Shown here: positions 1-7,108 of the stretch, piece by piece
Position numbering within the stretch: the first letter of the stretch is position 1
How the letters are laid out: the number at the start of each line of letters is the position of its first letter
IMG/VR virus record: IMGVR_UViG_3300035698_027371
Location: 1-27,001 of that record
DNA: 27,001 nucleotides
Strand: one strand, 5' to 3'
From: a virus
The notes under the pieces: model-generated
Told to the model about the DNA's origin: nothing
The model's database searches: none
Seen by the model: the letters and a program-made list of their open reading frames with translations, nothing else
Made by a program: the position numbers and the translations under genes

Positions 1-521
1 AAATGATTATTAAACGTGGACATGAATCTGTTTTAGAACATGAAAAAATTACAGTCAAAATAATTTGTGATAGAGGAGTATCTCATGAATTAGTTAGACA
101 TCGAATTGCAAGTTTTTCTCAGGAAAGTACACGATATTGTAATTATTCTAAAGATAAATTTAATAACCAAGTATCTTTTATTATTCCATTTTGGTTAGAT
201 TTAAAAGAAAATACAAATTACGAAATAACTGTTCCCTCTGAAGATCCAAAAATGATTTGGTTACGATCTATGTCAAGAGCAGAAGTAGATTATTTTAGAC
301 TTGTTGGTGTTGGTAAATGGTCTCCTCAACAAGCCCGATCAATACTTCCTAATTCTTTAAAAACTGAAGTAGTTATATCAGCAAATCTTAGAGAATGGAG
401 ATTAATTTTTAAACAAAGAACAGCAAAAGTCGCGCATCCTCAAATGAGAGAAATTATGTGCCCTTTATTAGATGAATTAAAAATAAAGCTCCCTATATTT
501 TTTAATGATATAAATTATTAA
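1..521 (+). CDS. thyX: Flavin-dependent thymidylate synthase, 5'-truncated by window edge
   Basis: Methylates dUMP to dTMP using FAD and methylene-tetrahydrofolate, feeding phage dTTP synthesis. The visible 172 residues hold the ThyX signature RHR-x7-S (RHR at 32-34, Ser 42, followed by TR), preceded by GHESVLEH, which in the family normally lies about 50 residues into the protein. The conserved C-terminal NLREWRLIFKQR helix and the PQMREI segment are also present. Family members are about 210-250 residues, so the first ATG in view (position 3) is almost certainly internal and the true start lies left of the window. The next gene starts 2 bases after the stop, suggesting co-transcription. It probably works with the thymidylate kinase at 12430-13140. 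Family assignment is firm; the start is not visible. Confidence 0.93.
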   Translation, partial: MIIKRGHESVLEHEKITVKIICDRGVSHELVRHRIASFSQESTRYCNYSKDKFNNQVSFIIPFWLDLKENTNYEITVPSEDPKMIWLRSMSRAEVDYFRLVGVGKWSPQQARSILPNSLKTEVVISANLREWRLIFKQRTAKVAHPQMREIMCPLLDELKIKLPIFFNDINY

Positions 522-523
522 TT

Positions 524-991
524 ATGAATAAAGAAGAAAAACCAATGAAATTACAAGGGACATTTCTTTATTATGATAAAGAAAATTTAAATGGACAAAT
601 TTATTCTAAAGATATTGCTAAATCCATAATAAAGAAATTTAATAACAAGAAAAAAAATGATCAGGTGGTTTTTGGAGAATTTGATCCAAATTATGGAGAT
701 TATGGAAACGATATTCGATTACGCAATGTATCTCATGAAGTAATAGAAATTCATTTAAATGAAGAAACTGGAACTATAGATGGTACTATAAAAATATTAG
801 ACACACCTGCTGGTAAAACATTAAAAGAATTATTTAAATATGATACAACATCCCATTTAGGTGTTGCTTCTAGAGGATATGGAAATTTAAATTCATCAAC
901 TAATAAAGTAGAAAATTATAAATTAATAACTTTTGATATTGTTTCTGATCTATTTTTTAAAAATTCAAATTTAAAAATAACTGATTTATAA
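524..991 (+). CDS. gp21-fold prohead protease-like protein, catalytic residues apparently replaced
   Basis: A 155-residue protein that aligns by eye with T4 gp21, the serine protease that matures the prohead. Matching segments are NGQIYSKDI (23-31), GEF (51-53), the VSHEVIEIHL strand (69-78), the G-x-IKILDTPAGK stretch (87-98) and GVASRGYG (113-120). In T4 gp21 the catalytic His85 lies in GELNHP and Ser140 is the first Ser of GVSSRG. Here GEFDP has no His and GVASRG carries Ala at the Ser position. The protein is also shorter than gp21 (about 212 residues). It could be an inactive paralogue with a structural role, a divergent enzyme using other residues, or one whose nucleophile is the next Ser (116). 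ATG 524 was chosen because it directly follows thyX; Met8 is an alternative start. Fold assignment is good, activity doubtful. Confidence 0.65.
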   Translation: MNKEEKPMKLQGTFLYYDKENLNGQIYSKDIAKSIIKKFNNKKKNDQVVFGEFDPNYGDYGNDIRLRNVSHEVIEIHLNEETGTIDGTIKILDTPAGKTLKELFKYDTTSHLGVASRGYGNLNSSTNKVENYKLITFDIVSDLFFKNSNLKITDL

Positions 992-1183
992 ATGATAGAA
1001 AATTATTTATTATATTTTTCTATATTAGGAGGTATTGTAATTATTGTAATTAGTATACTTATAATGATTAGAATTAAAAAAGATATAAAAAAAATGGATA
1101 AAGATTCACGAGATTCTGCAATAAAATATATAAGAAAAACATCTAAATATAACAAGCCTAAAAGAAAAAAATTAGAATTTTAA
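992..1183 (+). CDS. Small single-span membrane protein
   Basis: A 63-residue protein whose ATG follows immediately after the stop of the upstream gene. One strong transmembrane helix covers about residues 5-27 (ILGGIVIIVISILIMIRI), followed by a Lys/Arg-rich tail of about 35 residues. The topology suggests a short N-terminus outside and a basic cytoplasmic tail. No family is recognised. Tight coupling to the protease-like gene suggests translation from the same message. It might be a membrane-associated accessory protein, but nothing in the sequence shows a role. Confidence 0.6.
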   Translation: MIENYLLYFSILGGIVIIVISILIMIRIKKDIKKMDKDSRDSAIKYIRKTSKYNKPKRKKLEF

Positions 1184-1195
1184 AAAGTTAACTTT

Positions 1196-1237
1196 AACTA
1201 TAAAAGCTTGAATATATAAAATAAAGCATTTATAGTT
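1196..1237 (+). promoter_or_regulatory. Inverted repeat enclosing a late-promoter-like box, before the endonuclease start
   Basis: Arms AACTATAAAAGC (1196-1207) and GCATTTATAGTT (1226-1237) are complementary at 11 of 12 positions and the ATG at 1238 follows the right arm directly. The 18-base loop holds ATATATAAAATAAA (1212-1225), the element found upstream of several other genes here. In T4, the I-TevI reading frame is controlled by a hairpin that blocks translation of early message and contains a late promoter; this layout is the same in outline. A separate 12-base perfect palindrome, AAAGTTAACTTT, lies just upstream at 1184-1195. Structure is seen; function is inferred. Confidence 0.5.
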
Positions 1238-2068
1238 ATGGAGAAAGATTTTAATTATGTTTATGTTACAACATGTTTAATAAACAATAAACAATATGTG
1301 GGGAGCCATTGTACTAATAACATAGATGATGATTATATTGGATCGGGGAGATTATTTTTAAAAGCTGTTAGAAAATATGGAAAGAAAAATTTTAAAAGAA
1401 AAATAATAGAAGAATGTGAAAATGTTATACAAGCAAGAGAAAAAGAAGGTCCTTTAATAAAAAAACTAAATACACTAGATCCTTTTGGATATAATCTTTC
1501 TCCTAAAGGTGGGATTGGGTTTAAAGGAGCTTTTCATTCAGAATCTACAAAAGAAAAACAAAGAGTTTGGCAAAAAGGAAAAACTTATGAAGAATTATAT
1601 GGTGTGGAGAAAGCTGCTGAAATGAAAAGAAAACAAAGAGAAAAAAAATTAGGAAAAAGTACATCTAGAAAAGGAAAAAATATGAAAACAGTTTTTACCG
1701 AAAAATATGGTGAAAAGGAAGGATTACAAAAATATAATGAATTTATTAATAAACAAAGTGTTTCTCATAAAGATCTTATTCCTTGGATAAAAGGAAAAAG
1801 CCATACGCTAGAATCAAGACAAAAAATGAGTAAAAAACTCTCTGGCAAAAACCATCCAATGTGGAATAAAACTCTTTCTAAAGAAACAAGAAATAAAATA
1901 GCTATAGGTAACAAGAAATCATTTTATAAAAAATTAAATAATGATAAACTAATGATAATTAAAAAACTTTTTGAAGAAAATAATACTTATGTAACAATGA
2001 CTAAACAGACAAATTATAACATAAATAAATTAAAACGAATAATAAAAGAAAAAATATGGGAAAAGTAA
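1238..2068 (+). CDS. GIY-YIG homing endonuclease with NUMOD3-like repeats
   Basis: A 276-residue free-standing homing endonuclease. The N-terminal GIY-YIG nuclease domain (about residues 6-95) shows YVYV at 7-10, YVG-SH at 20-24, IGSGRLFLKAVRKYG with the expected Arg, and a later Glu in AREKEG, ending in a YNLSPKGG segment typical of phage members. The middle is basic. HTLESRQKMSKKLSGKNHP and SKETRNKIAIGNK are NUMOD3-like DNA-binding repeats, and the C-terminus looks like a small helix-turn-helix. The last 13 bases overlap the glycosyltransferase start. Such genes spread by cutting alleles that lack them; the likely target is the adjacent glycosyltransferase locus. Its start lies directly behind an inverted repeat (1196-1237), so expression may be restricted to late infection. 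Confidence 0.88.
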   Translation: MEKDFNYVYVTTCLINNKQYVGSHCTNNIDDDYIGSGRLFLKAVRKYGKKNFKRKIIEECENVIQAREKEGPLIKKLNTLDPFGYNLSPKGGIGFKGAFHSESTKEKQRVWQKGKTYEELYGVEKAAEMKRKQREKKLGKSTSRKGKNMKTVFTEKYGEKEGLQKYNEFINKQSVSHKDLIPWIKGKSHTLESRQKMSKKLSGKNHPMWNKTLSKETRNKIAIGNKKSFYKKLNNDKLMIIKKLFEENNTYVTMTKQTNYNINKLKRIIKEKIWEK

Positions 2069-2913
2069 TAGAGTCACTTGCGATGAATATAAATGCCTTC
2101 GATGCATCTGAACTTTTAGAAAATTTATTAATAGAAATTAGAGATCAAATTGATGTAGTAAATGCAATTTATCAAAAATTATCATATTGGAAGAATCCTA
2201 TGTCAGAAGAGGATATGGAAGAATTGCATAGATTAAAAAAAATAGGCTTAATTGATGAACTTATAGAGTTTAAACCAAATTTCATGAAATATTCTAGAGA
2301 ACAAGAATGTGATAAAAGAAATATGGGTATAGAATTAATGAGAAAAAAAGGAATTTCTCATATAATATCATCTGATGCAGATGAATTTTATGACGCAAAT
2401 CAATTTAGATATGCTAAAGAAAAAATTAATAAAAATGGATGGGGAATAACTTATTGTTCTTATGTCAATTATTATAAAGATTTTGAACATTATTTAGTTT
2501 ATCCATTTAGACCTTTTGTTCCATTTATTCATTCTACAACATTTAAATATACTTATCAGGGTCCGGCTCCGGGACCCACAGATCCTACTAGAAGGATTTA
2601 TAATCCTACTAATTTAGGATCATACATATTTAAAGATGAAGAAATTCGAATGACACATTTAGCTTGGGTACGAAAAGATATTCGTAAAAAATTAGTTAAT
2701 TGGAGTGCTAAAAATCACTTTAAAAAAGAATTAATTGATGAATGTGTTGAAAGATGGGAAAATTGGAAAGAAGGAGAGGATGCAATAATGCTTTTTAACG
2801 TTCCTAACCATAGTGTAAAAGTTAAAAAATTGGAAAAACGAATGACTAATATTCAAATACCGTGGGTAGAAGAAAATATGATAAAATGGAAAAAGAAAAA
2901 TGGAATTATTTAA
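2056..2913 (+). CDS. GT-A type glycosyltransferase
   Basis: A 285-residue protein with features of family-2-like GT-A glycosyltransferases, which move a sugar from a nucleotide-sugar to an acceptor. Residues 10-40 (MNINAFDASELLENLL through VVNAIYQ) look like the first beta-alpha unit. REQECDKRNMGIELMRKKG (81-99) precedes the strand SHIISSDADEFYD, whose DADE (107-110) is the expected metal-binding DxD motif. A possible C-terminal helix region ends in IPWVEENMIKWKKK. Its substrate cannot be told; phages use such enzymes to decorate their DNA, virion or host surface. It is flanked and overlapped by two homing endonucleases. ATG 2056 lies inside the upstream gene; ATG 2083 (MNINAF) is an equally good start. 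Confidence 0.75.
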   Translation: MGKVIESLAMNINAFDASELLENLLIEIRDQIDVVNAIYQKLSYWKNPMSEEDMEELHRLKKIGLIDELIEFKPNFMKYSREQECDKRNMGIELMRKKGISHIISSDADEFYDANQFRYAKEKINKNGWGITYCSYVNYYKDFEHYLVYPFRPFVPFIHSTTFKYTYQGPAPGPTDPTRRIYNPTNLGSYIFKDEEIRMTHLAWVRKDIRKKLVNWSAKNHFKKELIDECVERWENWKEGEDAIMLFNVPNHSVKVKKLEKRMTNIQIPWVEENMIKWKKKNGII

Positions 2914-3583
2914 AGGAATAATATATCGAGTTACTTCGCCATCTAATAAAATATATTATGGAATGTCTCTAAAATCTTTAGAACATAGAAGAAAGAAACA
3001 TTTACAGAATATGTTAAATGGGTTTACTTTACCTTTTCATAATGCTTTACGTAAATATGGAATAGAAAATTTTAAATGGGAAATTATAGAGAAATATCAA
3101 AGTAAAAATAAAAAAGAATTAATTCTTTTATTATATGAAAGAGAAATATTATATATTGCTAAAGATAACACAACAAATAAAAAATTTGGATATAATGTGA
3201 GTCCGGGAGGAAATGGATCTGATATTTTTTCTATGCTATCGAAAGAACGTCAACAAGAAGTTAGAAATATTATATCTTCGGGGGTAAAGAAAAAATGGAA
3301 GGATGAAAAATATAGAGCTAAAGTAATTAAATCTAGAAATACAAAAGAATATAAAGAATTAAAAAGCAAACAATCAAAAGAACAATGGAAAGACCCGACT
3401 GTTCGTCAAAAAAGCTTGGATAGTTTTAAAGAAAAAATTTGGAATAATTCGGATCGAAATGAAAAAATTCGAAATTCATTAAAAAATCAAAAGAAATTTA
3501 AATGTCCATATTGTAATAACGAATATACAAGAGGAAATTATAATAGATGGCATGGTGAAAGATGTCGATTTAAGAGAAGTTAA
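2900..3583 (+). CDS. GIY-YIG homing endonuclease with C-terminal zinc finger
   Basis: A 227-residue endonuclease. The nuclease domain (about 5-110) shows GIIYRVTSPSNKIYYGMS (6-23) as the two GIY-YIG strands, HRRKKH with basic residues, FHNALRKYGIENFKWEII, the catalytic-type Glu in LYEREILYI, and the closing GYNVSPGG. A basic, helical linker follows (about 120-190). The end carries CPYC-x14-HGERC, a probable CCHC zinc finger for DNA binding. It starts 14 bases inside the glycosyltransferase gene and its end overlaps a fragment resembling that gene's C-terminus, so it appears to have inserted at the 3' end of a glycosyltransferase. It is only distantly like the endonuclease at 1238-2068, so it is not a recent duplicate. 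Confidence 0.87.
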   Translation: MELFKGIIYRVTSPSNKIYYGMSLKSLEHRRKKHLQNMLNGFTLPFHNALRKYGIENFKWEIIEKYQSKNKKELILLLYEREILYIAKDNTTNKKFGYNVSPGGNGSDIFSMLSKERQQEVRNIISSGVKKKWKDEKYRAKVIKSRNTKEYKELKSKQSKEQWKDPTVRQKSLDSFKEKIWNNSDRNEKIRNSLKNQKKFKCPYCNNEYTRGNYNRWHGERCRFKRS

Positions 3584-3641
3584 AAAATTAGAAACTAAAA
3601 TTCATAAATTTGAAGTACCTTGGGGAAAGAAGAAAGATTAA
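3552..3641 (+). pseudogene. Leftover C-terminus of a glycosyltransferase gene
   Basis: A 29-codon open stretch, partly overlapping the end of the second endonuclease in another frame, reads REVKKLETKIHKFEVPWGKK near its end and stops at 3641. The C-terminus of the intact glycosyltransferase reads VKVKKLEKRMTNIQIPWVEE. The shared V-KKLE and the PW at the same spacing suggest this is the displaced or duplicated 3' end of the same kind of gene, split off when the endonuclease arrived. It could be read from ATG 3552 but probably has no function. Confidence 0.5.
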
Positions 3642-3647
3642 TTATTT

Positions 3648-4628
3648 TTAAAATGTTTCTTTTTTTTGTTTTGCTAATTTAATTTCTCTTTCTTCTTCAT
3701 CTTCTTCATCTCGTTTTTCTCTAAAAGATTTCCATGCATCTTTTGTTTTTAGGGATGATTCTTTACCAGCTTTTAAATTTTTATCAAACCATTCCATATA
3801 ATCTTTTGGAGTTGGAAATTTTTCTCTGAAGGCTTTTTGTAATTCGTTCTTAAGTTCTTCTCCAGTAGTATTAATATTAAATTCATGTTTTAATATAGTA
3901 CCTAATGGTGTTTGACCTTTCCATCTTAAACTAGTATTAGTAGTATCAAATAAATCATTATAATATAAATATCTTCCAACCCATTCTGCATCATGATCTA
4001 CTTCTGGAAATGGAAATTTTTTCCATCCAAAAGATCCTTTATATTCAATAATATCATCATATATTCTATAAGGAGTTTCAGTATTTTTATTTCCGGTGAA
4101 GAAATCTTTAATGTTTTCATTTACGAATTTTGCTCTCATAGTTTCTTGTATTTTTTGCTTTTCTTGTCCAGCTCTTAATAATTCTGCTTCATCTCTTCCA
4201 GGTTCTTTATTTCTTACATCCACAAAATTTTTACCACTAAGAAGTGTAGCAGTTGTAGGATCAATTTTTATTTTCATACTATTTCGTTCATCTATAATTA
4301 AATAATAATTTAATGTTCCAGTGGATGATTTAACTGTTTTTATAATAGTTCCAATATATATTTTCCCATCTTTTTTATTTAATTCTTCCCCTTCAATAAT
4401 GTTTCCATTATGAATTATTTCCATTTCTTCAAGATCAGATTGTTTAGGCTGTAAAAGTCTATTAAGTGGTTTAATTTCATAAGTATACATCATATTAGGA
4501 CCACCTAAATTAGACGCCCCACCAAAACCACCACGATTCATTTGACCACCACGATTAGTTGGAAATATTGATGATCCACTACTGGAAAATCCTGCGCCAC
4601 CCCATTCTCTAATTAATTTTGCTTTCAT
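3648..4628 (-). CDS. Uncharacterised phage protein with MKAKLIRE N-terminal peptide and Gly/Ser-rich head
   Basis: A 326-residue protein, not recognised. It opens with MKAKLIRE, the same start as two small proteins in this window (14194 and 26873). A low-complexity Gly/Ser/Asn/Arg stretch (about 9-48) follows, then a beta-rich part with YIGTIIKTVKSSTGTLNYYLIIDERN (about 91-116), and a charged helical region from about 150. The last 30 residues are very rich in Glu, Lys and Arg. The start follows directly on the stop of the beta-helix protein, so the two are probably translated from one message. Placement next to a fibre/spike gene and the leader peptide hint at a virion protein, but no function can be assigned. 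Confidence 0.7.
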   Translation of the reverse strand: MKAKLIREWGGAGFSSSGSSIFPTNRGGQMNRGGFGGASNLGGPNMMYTYEIKPLNRLLQPKQSDLEEMEIIHNGNIIEGEELNKKDGKIYIGTIIKTVKSSTGTLNYYLIIDERNSMKIKIDPTTATLLSGKNFVDVRNKEPGRDEAELLRAGQEKQKIQETMRAKFVNENIKDFFTGNKNTETPYRIYDDIIEYKGSFGWKKFPFPEVDHDAEWVGRYLYYNDLFDTTNTSLRWKGQTPLGTILKHEFNINTTGEELKNELQKAFREKFPTPKDYMEWFDKNLKAGKESSLKTKDAWKSFREKRDEEDEEEREIKLAKQKKETF

Positions 4629-6623
4629 TTAATTTATTAATATGTATTCTACTTTAACAGGAAATAATTGTGGATTAAATATATAAAATCCTCCTACTAA
4701 ATTTTTAACATTTGTTGTAGTAGGATCAGTTGTTATTCTTGATGCAAAAGCTCCGACTTTATTCCATAAATCATGTGTATTAACATAATCTAAATATTCT
4801 CCTGCACTTAATATTGTTAATGTTCCTTCAGCGCTTCTTCCAACCTCAATAGCTTTATTATATTTTTGATAATATACTGAAGTATCATCTAATTCCCAAG
4901 TTATAGAAGAATCACATGTAACATTTATCATTATAGTTCTACATTCGTTTAAATATATTGAAGAGTCATCTTGATCTAAACTTACATTATATAATGTACA
5001 ATTTATTAATGATGAATCTGCAACTCTTGAAGTATAAATTGAACAATCTGTAAGAATTGTATTAGTTACAGAAGTATCAATAATATACGAAGTAGTAAGA
5101 GAAGTTCCGTTTGTCCATGAATTTTGAATAGAAGAATCTGTAAGAGTAGTTCCTTTATAAAAACTAGAATTTTTAAACTCTGAATTTTTAATAAAAGCAT
5201 CCTCAAAATAATTATCATACCCAAAAACTTTATTAAGCGAACTATTATATATATTAGAACATAATAATGAAGCATCATTTATCGAAACATCATATAAATC
5301 AGAATTCTGTATCCATCCTCCTGAAATAAATCCGTCTGCTATTGATGAATCTAAGAAAGTTGTATCACAAGCATAATTATTTGATGCATCACAATATTCT
5401 ATAGTTGAGTTGGTTAAAATTGTTAGTTGTAATATATTATTATCGCCACCTTGAATAGTAGAATCTGTTATTCTTGTCATAGAATCAACCGAACCTTCAA
5501 GTCCCATGATATAACTATTAGAAAAAATACAGGTAGATATATCTGAAACATATCTTATACTACCATCTTTTATATAAGATGAAGTTATTGTACCATCTCC
5601 GGTACCACCAGTACCTAAAAAGTCACATCTTAAAGTTGAAGAATCATGTAATGTCATTGCAATTGTTGCTTGATCAATATAATTACAATCTTCAAAATAA
5701 TATCCACTATATATTTGATCATTTGGAACTTCTTGATTATATAAAGATGGTTCAAATGGAATAATATCATAATTAACAGAAATATCTGCTACATTACAAG
5801 ATATATCAAAAGTTAAACTTGGGAAAACTATAGAAGAATCAAATGTGAAAGTTTCATGCGAACTAGCATCATAATAAACGTTTTCTGTTTCATAAACATC
5901 AAACGGACTTACAACAGTATTTGTATAAACCCATTTATCACATCCATTTTCATCGGCAGGATATATTGCTTTTAACACATATCCCATCATTCCGCCATTT
6001 GGATATTTTGCATATGGGATTGCTGAAGAAGTATCTTCTACTAATATATATGTTGATGAATCAATGGTTGATGAATCAATAGTTGTTAATATAACATTTG
6101 TTATATTAAATTCGTATCCCTCAGTACCTCCGGAAAAAGTTAATACGCATGGATCATATGCTAATGTAGTTCCTACTCCAGCAGTTCCTAATGCAATATT
6201 CATTGCATCATCTATATCTATATTTAATGCATTATTTGCACTAGCTTCTACATTTATATTAAAATATTTAAAATTATTATAATAATTAATTGATATATCG
6301 AGTGTCATAAAATATTTAGAAGTTGCATCTACATATCCGGCGGCAGGTATATCGAAATATTGTGTTCTATTCATAAGACCTTTAGTTAATCCTGGAACAT
6401 ATATTACTTCTCCACTTGATAAAGTTTTCTTTTTTTCTAACCATTCTGTAACTGGAATATTAATATTAGAAAGATCTATAATTTGAATAATATCAGCTCC
6501 ACTAACTATAGCAGCTCCATCATTTGTAAATTCAAAATGTGCAGCATCAGAAACTCCGGCACATGGTGCTAAACCTGGATTAATATAATCGTTACTCGGA
6601 TTATTAAATACATCAGTTGACAT
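4629..6623 (-). CDS. Beta-helix virion protein, probable tail fibre or spike
   Basis: A 664-residue protein, unusually rich in Ser, Thr, Asp and Asn. The first 300 residues look like beta domains (for example LTFDISCNVADISVNYDI). From about residue 330 to 580 there is a run of irregular short repeats with recurring cores such as TDSTIQGG, TNSTIEYC, LDSSIADGF, KNSEFKNSSF and TDSSIQNS, as expected for a parallel beta-helix. The last 70 residues form a separate domain ending FPVKVEYILIN. Such proteins are typical receptor-binding fibres or spikes at the tail tip. Numerous cysteines are present for a phage fibre. It heads the pair with the gene at 3648-4628 and follows a terminator at 6660-6685. 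A structural role is likely; which fibre it is cannot be said. Confidence 0.68.
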   Translation of the reverse strand: MSTDVFNNPSNDYINPGLAPCAGVSDAAHFEFTNDGAAIVSGADIIQIIDLSNINIPVTEWLEKKKTLSSGEVIYVPGLTKGLMNRTQYFDIPAAGYVDATSKYFMTLDISINYYNNFKYFNINVEASANNALNIDIDDAMNIALGTAGVGTTLAYDPCVLTFSGGTEGYEFNITNVILTTIDSSTIDSSTYILVEDTSSAIPYAKYPNGGMMGYVLKAIYPADENGCDKWVYTNTVVSPFDVYETENVYYDASSHETFTFDSSIVFPSLTFDISCNVADISVNYDIIPFEPSLYNQEVPNDQIYSGYYFEDCNYIDQATIAMTLHDSSTLRCDFLGTGGTGDGTITSSYIKDGSIRYVSDISTCIFSNSYIMGLEGSVDSMTRITDSTIQGGDNNILQLTILTNSTIEYCDASNNYACDTTFLDSSIADGFISGGWIQNSDLYDVSINDASLLCSNIYNSSLNKVFGYDNYFEDAFIKNSEFKNSSFYKGTTLTDSSIQNSWTNGTSLTTSYIIDTSVTNTILTDCSIYTSRVADSSLINCTLYNVSLDQDDSSIYLNECRTIMINVTCDSSITWELDDTSVYYQKYNKAIEVGRSAEGTLTILSAGEYLDYVNTHDLWNKVGAFASRITTDPTTTNVKNLVGGFYIFNPQLFPVKVEYILIN

Positions 6624-6659
6624 GTTTTGATATAGTTATTTTATTTATTTATTCATACT

Positions 6660-6685
6660 AAAAAAGAGGCGGTAACCTCTTTTTT
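6660..6685 (-). terminator. Rho-independent terminator hairpin (symmetrical)
   Basis: AAAAAAGAGG, loop CGGTAA, then CCTCTTTTTT. The stem is flanked by six A and six T on opposite sides, so it can act on either strand. On the - strand it follows directly on the TAA at 6684-6686 that closes the frameshifted tail of the upstream membrane protein gene. Confidence 0.8.
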
Positions 6686-7108
6686 AAATTTTATCAAAAT
6701 TTTTATGTTCTCCGGGATTTATGGGTATTCCAAAATGGTAGCGGTTGCCTCCCATTCTATTTTTTATTTTAGGTTTTGGTTTTTTTTTATATTTTTTTCT
6801 ATTGCTTTTACATCAACTACTTCAACTCCATCTTTAATCATACTAGCATAGATGTTTTCTTTTGTGAGTTCAGGTTTATCTGGTGATATCTCTTCAACTT
6901 TAATAGGCGGGACATATATACTTACATCTATTTTTTTGGGTTCTTCTTTGAGGCTCTGAATTAATTCTTCCCCTATAGATAATTTATTAATTTCATCTAA
7001 ATTTTTAATTATTTGAGGTTTCTTATCTTTTTTCTTAAGAGGATCTATTCTCCGTTTTTTTCGTTGTTTTTTCGGGGCAGGGGGTTTTTTTTCTAATTTA
7101 TCCTCTAC
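6684..7108 (-). pseudogene. Coding-like tail of the membrane protein gene, reached only by two -1 frameshifts
   Basis: The membrane protein frame stops at 7105-7107. The -1 frame from 7108 to 6764 is open for 114 codons and looks like a continuation of the same charged tail: KPPAPKKQRKKRRIDPLKKK, IDVSIYVPPIKVEEISPDKP, IYASMIKDGVEVVDVKAIEK. It has no usable start before a late internal Met. A further -1 step at the A9 run near 6780-6788 gives KPKPKIKNRMGG then NRYHFGIPINPGEHKNFDKI and a stop at 6684-6686, exactly at the terminator. YHFG also occurs near the end of the upstream frame (GDVYHFGQ). Each step lies at an A-run. This could be programmed slippage, real decay, or two homopolymer under-calls in the assembly. 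Confidence 0.6.

Noticed and set aside
1184-1195. AAAGTTAACTTT palindrome as a terminator
   Set aside because: There is no loop, no G-C stem and no T-run; it is more likely a protein-binding site or chance.
3584-3647. Terminator between the converging + and - strand genes
   Set aside because: I found no stable stem followed by a T-run in this gap; most of it is the leftover glycosyltransferase end.
5066-5278. Leu/Ile-rich - strand frame within the beta-helix gene
   Set aside because: Out-of-frame shadow of the Ser/Asp/Asn repeats; no independent start context.
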